NCBI GenBank assembly: GCA_036568605.1
Contig: DATCSE010000012.1
Location: 1 to 20,367, forward strand
Direction of reading: 5' to 3'
DNA from: DATCSE01 sp036568605
GTDB taxonomy: Bacteria > Pseudomonadota > Gammaproteobacteria > Burkholderiales > Burkholderiaceae_C
Length of the DNA: 20,367 nt
A program made the translations under genes and the position numbers. Shown here piece by piece: positions 15,105 through 20,367 of this stretch (within the stretch, counting starts at the first letter, position 1; each line of letters begins with the position of its first letter). The notes under the pieces were generated by a model that saw only the letters and a list, made by a program, of their open reading frames with translations, was not told the DNA's origin and did not search any database.

Positions 15105-15124
15105 GAGTTGACTCACTCCAACTC
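15105..15124. promoter_or_regulatory. Short inverted repeat before the DUF3309 gene
   Basis: GAGTTG (15105-15110) and CAACTC (15119-15124) flank eight bases, 12 bp before the DUF3309 start codon and immediately upstream of its ribosome site. It could be an operator or a 5' leader hairpin that affects translation. Confidence 0.35.
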
Positions 15125-15136
15125 GGGGAGACAGCG

Positions 15137-15295
15137 ATGTCCTTGGGTACCATCCTTCTGATCATTCTCGTTCTGCTGTTGGTCGGCGCGTTGCCGAGCT
15201 GGGGATACAGCAGCAGCTGGGGCTACGGCCCGACCGGCGTCCTCGGCGTGCTCGTGGTCGTCGTGCTCGTCCTGCTGCTGATGGGCAGGTTATGA
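15137..15295 (+). CDS. DUF3309 family small membrane protein
   Basis: This 52-residue protein consists of two hydrophobic stretches (LGTILLIILVLLLVGALP and VLGVLVVVVLVLLLMGRL) joined by a conserved loop SWGYSSSWGYGPTG. This is the DUF3309 pattern, common in proteobacteria. Function is not established; such genes are often stress-associated and single. GGGGAG lies seven bases before the ATG. The stop codon is followed almost at once by a strong hairpin shared with the convergent DUF4336 gene. Confidence 0.9.
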   Translation: MSLGTILLIILVLLLVGALPSWGYSSSWGYGPTGVLGVLVVVVLVLLLMGRL

Positions 15296-15297
15296 CG

Positions 15298-15333
15298 ATG
15301 CCTCGGCCGGGCCGCGTGTCCCGGCCGAGGCAT
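15298..15333. terminator. Shared 14-bp hairpin between convergent genes
   Basis: Bases 15298-15311 (ATGCCTCGGCCGGG) and 15320-15333 are exact reverse complements around an 8-base loop. The hairpin begins two bases after the DUF3309 stop codon and ends 13 bases before the end of the convergent DUF4336 gene, so it can form at the 3' end of both transcripts. There is no T-run on either side. Confidence 0.65.
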
Positions 15334-15346
15334 GGCCCGGCGTGCA

Positions 15347-16066
15347 TTACGCCAGCGTGGAGGCCAGCTCGCGCAATGTCTGCTGCGGTCTCTCGTCTAT
15401 GGGCAGCCCGTGCGACACGAGGATGCAGTGCAGCGACTCGATGTCCGCCCATTGCAGCAGCTGCCGGCGCAGCGCGGCCTTGTCATCGACCATCAGGAGC
15501 CTGACGGGCCCCGGAATGTGCGGCTGATCGCCGGCGAAGCCCATCTTGCGCAGGAACCAGCCGCCGAAGCCTGACTCGTCCGGCATGTTGCCGATGACGT
15601 CGTTCAGCACCAGCGTCGTGCCATGGCGTGATTGCACGAGCAGGGCCGACTCGCGCTCAAGCGTGCCGGGCACGGCGATGAACTGCACGTTCGGGTCGTC
15701 CCATCGCGGGTTTGTCGTGTCCACCGGCACCACGGCCTGAACCTTCCCGCGCGCGCCTTCCGGCGCAACCACCTGCAGGGCCGGATAACGTTCCTTCCAG
15801 GCCTTCGCATCGAGCCGGTGATGGTCGTTCGGCACGATGAGGAACGAAGGTCGTCCGTAGGCTTCGAGCTCGCGCATCTGCGCCTCGGCCAGCGAGATCG
15901 CGCTGAAGATGACGAGCCGCCCGTCTGCCAACCGGACCACCGTCATGCGCCGCGGGATGTGCGCGAGCGGCATCTGCAGGTCTCCGGTCACGGTCAGGAT
16001 GTTCTCGTCGACTTCGGTCAGCTGGCCGTGCGGCAGCACCTTCCACTGTTCGAGCGATGGGGTCAT
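15347..16066 (-). CDS. DUF4336-like protein (metallo-hydrolase-related), function unknown
   Basis: A 239-residue cytoplasmic protein. The ATG at 16066 follows a near-perfect ribosome site (AGGAGG). It has the feel of a metallo-beta-lactamase-fold protein: MTVVRLADGRLVIFSAISL (41-59), then SFLIVPNDHHRLDAKAWKERYP (HH at about 81-82), APEG, VLNDVIGNM, and a late ILVSHGLPI histidine. The canonical HxHxDH zinc motif is not present, so if it is an enzyme its metal site is reduced; this is a usual feature of DUF4336 proteins as I recall them. It follows the MgtC/DUF4010 gene by 144 bp on the same strand; a hairpin (16087-16115) lies between them. Confidence 0.8.
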   Translation of the reverse strand: MTPSLEQWKVLPHGQLTEVDENILTVTGDLQMPLAHIPRRMTVVRLADGRLVIFSAISLAEAQMRELEAYGRPSFLIVPNDHHRLDAKAWKERYPALQVVAPEGARGKVQAVVPVDTTNPRWDDPNVQFIAVPGTLERESALLVQSRHGTTLVLNDVIGNMPDESGFGGWFLRKMGFAGDQPHIPGPVRLLMVDDKAALRRQLLQWADIESLHCILVSHGLPIDERPQQTLRELASTLA

Positions 16067-16086
16067 GTCGTCCTCCTGTTCAGAAC

Positions 16087-16115
16087 GCCGCCCCTGCGCG
16101 CAACGGCGGGGCGGC
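16087..16115 (-). terminator. Stem-loop between the MgtC/DUF4010 gene and the DUF4336 gene
   Basis: GCCGCCCC (16087-16094) and GGGGCGGC (16108-16115) pair over a 13-base loop, about 95 bases after the MgtC/DUF4010 stop codon and 21 bases before the DUF4336 start. There is no T-run. It may end the upstream transcript with Rho or stabilise the DUF4336 leader. Confidence 0.3.
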
Positions 16116-16210
16116 AGGAACCCCACCCTACGCGCATCGGCGCCCGGTCGTCAACGCGGCCGAGGCGTTCGACGTCGCCGATGCTGCTGTAGCGGCGGGA
16201 GCCGGCGCCG

Positions 16211-17473
16211 TCACCACGGCCAGAACAGCAGGATGGCGGCACCTCCGGCGATCGCGAGTCCGAAGTAGAAGGCGATCCGTGTGCGCAGCGCGGCCGCGCC
16301 GACCACCATGGCGCTGCCGGCCTTGAACGCGAGGTTCGAAAGCTCGGCGACCAGGATCAGCTCCCCCGCCGTCGCGACGGCGAGCCGACCGCCGGCGGCC
16401 AGGTTGGCGGTGGACAGCGCGATCGCGTCCATGTCGGTCAGGCCGCTGATCACGGCGACGGGGTACAGACCGGCATCGCCGAAGCGCTGTTTCACGAAGG
16501 CGACGGCCAGCGTGATCAGCGCGAACAGCGCGCCGAAGATCAGCGCGGGTTTCAGCTCGGCAGGATTGTCGACCTCCGGCAGTTCGCCGTCCGCCTCGTG
16601 GCGGCCGCGCAGCCAGGCCAGCGCGGACAGCGCCAGCATCCACGCGAACAGCGCGCCCAGCGGACCGGCCATCGCCAGCGCTTGCGCCGGCGCCACGATG
16701 GCAATGGCCACGATCAGGCGCGGCAGCGCCACCGTCGACGCGACGACGATCACCTGCGCCGCCAGCGCGATCGCCGGCGCGTCGGCCTGTTCCGAACCGG
16801 CGTGGGTGCGTCGCGCGAAGCTGAGCGTGGTCGCGGTGCTGGACACCAGACCGCCGACGACGCCCGCGAGCAGCGTCCCGGCGCGCGCACCGATCACCTT
16901 GTAGGCCACGTACCCGCCCAGGCTGACCGCCACGATGAGCACGACCATCAACCACACCTTGAACGGATTGAGCACGTCGTACGGCCCGTAGGTGCGGTTC
17001 GGCAGGACTGGCAGGATGACCAGCGTGATCAGCGCGAACTGCATGATCGCGGACAGGTCGCGTTCGCCCATCGCGGCGACGAAGCGGTGCATGGGCCCCT
17101 TCAGGTGCAGCAGCAGCAGCACCGCGCCGCCGACGAAGATCGCCGCCTCCGCGTGGCCGACGACGACGTAGGCACCGACCGCGTACATCAGCAAGGCGGC
17201 CATCTCGGTCGTCAGCCCGGGGTCGGCTTCCAGCTTCAGCTTCGCCAGGTTGGCGATGATCAGCATCGCGGTCAGCGCCAGCAGGCCCGCCGCCACCACC
17301 GCCCAGGCGTCCAGCGCCTGCGCCAGCAGCGCGGTCAGCGCGCCGAACAGCGTCATCAGCGGGAACGTGCGCACGCCGGCGATGCGCGAATCCACGCGTT
17401 CGCGCTGCAGCCCCACCAGCAAGCCGAGCGCCAGCGCGATCGCCAGCTTGAGCAGCACCGAGTGGAGCTCCAT
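16211..17473 (-). CDS. MgtC/SapB family protein with C-terminal DUF4010 domain
   Basis: A 420-residue inner-membrane protein. The N-terminal part is MgtC/SapB-like: ALALGLLVGLQRERVDSR, then AGVRTFPLMTLFGALTALL. The C-terminal half (about 180-395) matches DUF4010, with GARAGTLLAGVVGGLVSSTATT, and PVAVISGLTDMDAIALSTAN, where an acidic DMD sits in a membrane segment. In total about 10-12 helices. MgtC-type proteins act in magnesium homeostasis and ATP synthase control; for the DUF4010 fusion the substrate is unknown. The start at 17473 lies 44 bp downstream of the sixA stop codon on the same strand, so co-transcription is likely; a longer frame into sixA is a shadow. No clear ribosome site precedes the start. 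Confidence 0.88.
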   Translation of the reverse strand: MELHSVLLKLAIALALGLLVGLQRERVDSRIAGVRTFPLMTLFGALTALLAQALDAWAVVAAGLLALTAMLIIANLAKLKLEADPGLTTEMAALLMYAVGAYVVVGHAEAAIFVGGAVLLLLHLKGPMHRFVAAMGERDLSAIMQFALITLVILPVLPNRTYGPYDVLNPFKVWLMVVLIVAVSLGGYVAYKVIGARAGTLLAGVVGGLVSSTATTLSFARRTHAGSEQADAPAIALAAQVIVVASTVALPRLIVAIAIVAPAQALAMAGPLGALFAWMLALSALAWLRGRHEADGELPEVDNPAELKPALIFGALFALITLAVAFVKQRFGDAGLYPVAVISGLTDMDAIALSTANLAAGGRLAVATAGELILVAELSNLAFKAGSAMVVGAAALRTRIAFYFGLAIAGGAAILLFWPW

Positions 17474-17501
17474 GGGGCAGGCGTATGCCGATGACGGCTG
17501 C

Positions 17502-17518
17502 GCCGGCGCGACGCCGGC
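17502..17518 (-). promoter_or_regulatory. GC hairpin abutting the sixA stop codon
   Basis: GCCGGCG (17502-17508) and CGCCGGC (17512-17518) pair over a 3-base loop. The hairpin touches the last base of the sixA stop codon and lies 29 bp before the MgtC/DUF4010 start. No T-run follows. It could tune expression between the two genes. Confidence 0.35.
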
Positions 17519-18006
17519 TACTGGCCCGGATGATCGAGCGTGGAGGTCACCGGCGCGATCTTGCCGACGTCCGACCACGTGCGCGTGTCGAACCGGAACT
17601 CGGCGACGGCGCAAGTCGGCATTTCCGCGATGTCGCCGGACAGCCGGCGCGCGAGGTCGCTGAACTCGGGATTGTGACCGAAGAGCATCACACGATCGAG
17701 GCGGTGGTCGAGCGCGTGAATCACGCCGAGCAAGCCGTTCACGCTGCTTTCATACAGCTTCTCCTCGATGACGATGTCGCCGCGCTGGCGGCCGATCTCG
17801 TCGGCGATCAGCTGGGCCGTCGTCAGTGCGCGCAGCGCCGGACTCGAGATCAGCAGCTCGGGCTTCGCGTCGTGACGAGCCAGGCGCTTGCCCATCTTGG
17901 GCGCTTCCTTCAGCCCGCGATCGGACAGCGGGCGATCGCGGTCGGCCAACGTGGGGTCGTCTTTTCGGTCCGACTTGGCGTGCCGGACGAGGAACAAGGT
18001 CTTCAT
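17518..18006 (-). CDS. sixA: SixA-type histidine phosphatase
   Basis: A 162-residue phosphohistidine phosphatase of the histidine-phosphatase superfamily. The catalytic motif is LVRHAKSD (H9), followed by DRDRPLSDRG and SSPALRALTTAQL, an acid near 85-86 in EEKLYES, and the second catalytic histidine in LFGHNPEF (H111). RHAKS and the short length separate SixA from phosphoglycerate mutases. In E. coli SixA removes phosphate from histidine of phosphotransfer proteins; the partner here is not visible. The start at MKTLFLVRH has AGGT a few bases upstream; an extension to 18051 is unlikely. The segment upstream is unusually rich in hairpins and may be a structured leader. The MgtC/DUF4010 gene follows closely. 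Confidence 0.92.
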   Translation of the reverse strand: MKTLFLVRHAKSDRKDDPTLADRDRPLSDRGLKEAPKMGKRLARHDAKPELLISSPALRALTTAQLIADEIGRQRGDIVIEEKLYESSVNGLLGVIHALDHRLDRVMLFGHNPEFSDLARRLSGDIAEMPTCAVAEFRFDTRTWSDVGKIAPVTSTLDHPGQ

Positions 18007-18034
18007 GGGGGTACCTGCCACAAAACGGTCATCA

Positions 18035-18161
18035 AGCCTGATTCTGTGCACCGCAGGCTGTGCCCGTCGATCCGGACGGGTGCTGACCCGCGGCCCCGAA
18101 GGGACTCAAGTCGGCGGGTAGTGGGCCAACCGGCAGACGGCCCTGCGACAGCGTCTCGCAG
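18035..18161 (-). ncRNA. Candidate structured RNA between the LysR gene and sixA
   Basis: Read on the minus strand, successive stems fill the spacer: 18143-18148 with 18156-18161; 18123-18127 with 18139-18143; 18086-18091 with 18114-18119, with an inner CCC/GGG stem; 18063-18068 with 18075-18080; and 18054-18059 with 18035-18040. Near its 3' end, GCACAGAATCAGGCTT (18049-18034) resembles the conserved 3' end of bacterial class A RNase P RNA (ACAGAAYCCGGCUUA). The 5' half of RNase P RNA is not present. It may be a leader of sixA, a 3' UTR element of the LysR gene or an rnpB-derived fragment. Confidence 0.35.
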
Positions 18162-18164
18162 ATC

Positions 18165-19148
18165 TCATGCAGTGCGCCGCCGCTTGACGTCGCTCGCGGA
18201 TTCCGCCGCGCCCTTGCGCAGCGGCCGCGCCTCCTTGCGCAGCGCCTCGACCAGCTGCGCGCACGCCGGCGTGCGCGACCGCCCGCGCAGCCCGATCAAG
18301 CCCACCGGCGGCAGCTCGATCGGCACGACGAGACCGACCCGTCGCGCCAGGCCTTCGCGTTCCAGGTACGCGGCGACGCCGAGCGCGACGAAGCCCAGCG
18401 CCGCGCGTTCGCGCACGAAGGTCAGGATCACGAGGAACGACGCGGTCTCGATCACATCGGCCGGCGGGTTCAGCCCGTGCTTGTAGAACATCTGGTTCAG
18501 CTTGAGGCGCGACGAGGCCCACGGCGGCGGCACCACCCATGGATGCACCGCCAGATCGGCCCAGCGCGAGCGCGCCTTGCGCAGCACTGCGTGATCGGGC
18601 CGTGCGACGATGCACATCGCCTCGTCGTACAGCGCTTCGGTCTCGAGATCGGGCGCCGCGTAGCCGGGCTCGAGGCGGCCGACGATGACGTCCAGCTCGC
18701 CGACCCGCAGCCGCGGCAGCAGCCGCGTCAGGTCGCCTTCCTCGATCGACACCATGGTCTGCGCGGAGACTGCCTTGACGAGCTGCACCGCGCGCGCGAG
18801 CAGGCCCGGCGTTGCGACGGCCATCGCGCCCACTCGAACGCGGCCCGCGGCGCCGCTGGACACCGCGGCGATCTCGTCGCGCGTGCGGTCGTAGTCCGCG
18901 AGCACCGAGCGCGCGAAGCGCACGACTGTCGTGCCATGCGGCGTGGGCTCGGTGCCGCGGGTCGAGCGCACGAACAGGGCCAGCCCGAACATGCGCTCGA
19001 TCTCGGCCAGCGACTTCGACACTGCCGGCTGCGTCAGCGAGAGGAACTCGGCGGCGCGGCCGAGGTGGCGGAACTGATCCAGCGCGACCAGCAGCTGCAG
19101 GTGGCGCAGCTTCAGGTTGGAGCGAAGCACGCGGTCGATGTCGCTCAT
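18165..19148 (-). CDS. LysR family transcriptional regulator, GbpR-like
   Basis: A 327-residue LysR-type regulator. The N-terminal winged helix-turn-helix (about 13-75) reads LKLRHLQLLVALDQFRHLGR, AAEFLSLTQPAVSKSLAEIE and LFVRSTRGTEPTPHG; the co-inducer domain (about 95-300) has VRVGAMAVATPGLL and GELDVIVGRLEP. The sequence feel is that of the GbpR/PcaQ branch, which often controls sugar and sugar-acid use. GGGAG lies eight bases before the ATG. It is divergent from a Bug-type binding protein and a UxaA-like gene. A 9-bp inverted repeat sits between them, so control of that operon is the natural inference. The C-terminus is basic (KRRRTA). Confidence 0.93.
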   Translation of the reverse strand: MSDIDRVLRSNLKLRHLQLLVALDQFRHLGRAAEFLSLTQPAVSKSLAEIERMFGLALFVRSTRGTEPTPHGTTVVRFARSVLADYDRTRDEIAAVSSGAAGRVRVGAMAVATPGLLARAVQLVKAVSAQTMVSIEEGDLTRLLPRLRVGELDVIVGRLEPGYAAPDLETEALYDEAMCIVARPDHAVLRKARSRWADLAVHPWVVPPPWASSRLKLNQMFYKHGLNPPADVIETASFLVILTFVRERAALGFVALGVAAYLEREGLARRVGLVVPIELPPVGLIGLRGRSRTPACAQLVEALRKEARPLRKGAAESASDVKRRRTA

Positions 19149-19170
19149 TCAGTTCTCCCTCGTCGCCTAC

Positions 19171-19209
19171 ATGAAGGGTTTGCAATGAAGAGAGTCCACT
19201 TCTTCATTG
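19171..19209. promoter_or_regulatory. Candidate LysR operator between the divergent LysR and tctC-like genes
   Basis: CAATGAAGA (19183-19191) and TCTTCATTG (19201-19209) are exact reverse complements around nine bases. A further ATGAAG half-site (19171-19176) lies 15 bp from the ATGAAG inside the left arm. A strong palindrome plus a weaker half-site is the usual layout of LysR recognition and activation sites. The element is 22-61 bp from the LysR start and 64 or more bp from the divergent gene. Confidence 0.6.
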
Positions 19210-19273
19210 GATGGGCATGATTGTCGTCGCCACAATCGCCGTCGATCCCATACCGACACTGGAGACAAACCCG

Positions 19274-20263
19274 ATGCGTCAGCAACGCCGTCAGTTCGTC
19301 CTCGGCGGCCTGAGCGCCGTGCTGGCCGGCGCCGGCCCGCGTGTGTTCGCGGCCGGCGGCAGCCCCTATCCCGAACACCCGATCACCTTCATCTGCCCCT
19401 GGCCGGCCGGCGGCACGGCCGACGTGACGATGCGTGCGCTGTGCAGCGCCGCGGCCAAGTCGCTGGGCCAGACCATCGTCGTCGACAACAAGGCCGGCGC
19501 ATCCGGCATGCTGGGACTGAAGGTGCTGGCCAGCGCGAAGCCCGACGGCTACACGATCGGCCAGGTGCCGATCTCGGTGGCGCGCTTCTCGCAGCTGGGC
19601 ACCGTGCAGCTCGATCCGATGAAGGACCTGTCCTTCATCGCGCGCACGTCCGGCCAGACCTTCGGCATCGCGGTGCGTGCCGATGCGCCGTTCAGGACAC
19701 TGAAGGATTTCGTCGCCGCCGCGAAGGCCGCGCCCGGCAAGCTGACCTACGGCAGTGCCGGCGTGGGCGGCGCGACGCATGTCGGAATGGAGGAGTTCGC
19801 GCTGGCCGCGGGCATCCAGCTCAATCACATCCCGTACAAGGGCGGCGCGCCGGCGCTGCAGGATCTGGTGGGCGGCCAGATCGAGGCGCTGGCCGACTCG
19901 AGCTCGTGGGCGCCGCACGTCAAGTCCGGCAAGCTGCGGCTGCTCGCGACCTGGGGCGAGAAACGCACGCAGGAGTTCCCGGACGTGCCGACGCTGAAGG
20001 AGCAGGGCTACGAGGTGGTGGTCGACGCGCCCAACGGCGTCGGTGCGCCCAAGGGGTTGGAGCCGGCGATCGAGAAGCGCCTGCGCGAGGCGTTCAAGGC
20101 CGCTGCGGCGAGCCCCGAGTTCGCCGAGGCCTGCGGCCGCCTCGATGCGCCGCTGATGTACCTGGACGGCCCGGACTACGCGAAGTACGTGGCCGCGACC
20201 TACCGCAAGGAGACCCAATTGATCGAGCGCCTGAAGCTGCGCGAACTGATGGCGAAGGGCTGA
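19274..20263 (+). CDS. Bug/TctC family periplasmic solute-binding protein
   Basis: A 329-residue substrate-binding protein of the tripartite tricarboxylate transporter (Bug) family. The start at 19274 has GGAG nine bases upstream; an earlier frame start at 19211 lies in the operator region. The signal peptide has a twin-arginine look (QRRQFVLGG, then a hydrophobic stretch ending VFAAGG), so Tat export is possible. Family features: YPEHPITFICPWPAGGTADV, DNKAGASGMLGLKVLASAKPDGYT in two parts, GKLTYGSAGVGGATHVGMEE, HIPYKGGAPALQDLVGGQIEA and DVPTLKEQGYE. No membrane subunits are adjacent, as is common for Bug proteins. The next gene, starting two bases on, is UxaA-like. The substrate is probably an organic or sugar acid, which is inference from the neighbour. 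Confidence 0.95.
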   Translation: MRQQRRQFVLGGLSAVLAGAGPRVFAAGGSPYPEHPITFICPWPAGGTADVTMRALCSAAAKSLGQTIVVDNKAGASGMLGLKVLASAKPDGYTIGQVPISVARFSQLGTVQLDPMKDLSFIARTSGQTFGIAVRADAPFRTLKDFVAAAKAAPGKLTYGSAGVGGATHVGMEEFALAAGIQLNHIPYKGGAPALQDLVGGQIEALADSSSWAPHVKSGKLRLLATWGEKRTQEFPDVPTLKEQGYEVVVDAPNGVGAPKGLEPAIEKRLREAFKAAAASPEFAEACGRLDAPLMYLDGPDYAKYVAATYRKETQLIERLKLRELMAKG

Positions 20264-20264
20264 C

Positions 20265-20367
20265 GTGGCCGCCGACGCGATCTCGCCGCTGATCCGCCTG
20301 CACGCGAACGACAACGTTCTGGTCGTGCGCCATCCGCTGGCGCTGGGACAGGCGCTGCCCGAGTTCG
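20265..20367 (+). CDS. UxaA family hydrolase/dehydratase, SAF domain, 3' part cut off by the window edge
   Basis: The frame opens with GTG one base after the stop codon of the binding-protein gene and runs to the end of the window without a stop. The 34 visible residues, MAADAISPLIRLHANDNVLV and then VRHPLALGQALPEF, match the start of the SAF domain of UxaA (altronate dehydratase) proteins, with the typical LIRLHPNDNV-type motif. Translational coupling with the binding protein is likely. Whether it is a separate small SAF subunit or a full-length enzyme cannot be told from what is present. Confidence 0.75.
   Translation, partial: MAADAISPLIRLHANDNVLVVRHPLALGQALPEF

Noticed and set aside
16598..17494. 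Gln/Arg/His-rich plus-strand frame opposite the MgtC/DUF4010 gene
   Set aside because: This is the usual reverse complement of a Leu/Ala/Val-rich membrane protein, not a real repeat protein.
18028..18164. Cobalamin riboswitch or full-length rnpB upstream of sixA
   Set aside because: I could not find the conserved B12-box elements, nor the 5' half of RNase P RNA (GAGGAAAGTCC). Only a 3'-end resemblance remains.

Overview
The window is GC-rich and densely coded. It has Burkholderiales-type gene content: a Bug/TctC-family periplasmic binding protein, a long PutA without a DNA-binding domain, an AhpCF pair, DUF3309 and DUF4336 proteins, and an RHH-like basic protein with a GRPKK tail. I read it as a chromosomal segment of a betaproteobacterium, probably Burkholderiales; this is inferred from protein resemblance, not a database search. 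I see no rRNA, tRNA, CRISPR, insertion sequence, integrase or phage gene. No gene-free stretch exceeds 300 bases.

Left part (1-8800): putA (proline to glutamate) runs leftward, divergent from an Lrp/AsnC regulator that probably controls it. Next come a secreted protein built from two copies of a disulfide-type repeat, and a leftward cysteine desulfurase-rhodanese fusion divergent from a second Lrp/AsnC regulator that resembles the cysteine-responsive DecR. A multi-pass membrane protein and a small RHH-like DNA-binding candidate follow, both leftward and probably co-transcribed; a perfect 25-bp palindrome precedes them. A 75-residue protein of unknown function closes the section. Two convergent gene pairs here overlap at their 3' ends, by 87 and 75 bp.

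Middle (8788-14622): a soluble 801-residue protein carries two tandem Cache-like sensor modules and a C-terminal CheW domain. It lies downstream of what looks like a flagellar sigma-28 promoter. Then come ahpF and ahpC, transcribed ahpC to ahpF, with two mutually exclusive strong hairpins between them, an OxyR-like cluster upstream of ahpC and a clear intrinsic terminator after ahpF. A YihY/BrkB-family membrane protein follows.

Right part (14783-20367): two small rightward genes (one starting at TTG, one DUF3309) converge on a DUF4336 gene through a shared 14-bp hairpin. An MgtC/DUF4010 membrane protein and a SixA-type phosphatase run leftward, and a candidate structured RNA lies upstream of sixA. 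A LysR regulator (GbpR-like) is divergent from a Bug-type solute-binding protein and the start of a UxaA/SAF-domain gene cut off by the window edge. This looks like the beginning of a regulated uptake and catabolism locus for an acidic substrate.

The least ordinary items are the soluble double-Cache-CheW protein with its sigma-28-like promoter, the alternative hairpins between ahpC and ahpF, the palindrome of the RHH-like gene, the cysteine desulfurase-rhodanese/DecR-like pair, the duplicated secreted protein, and the hairpin-rich segment upstream of sixA.
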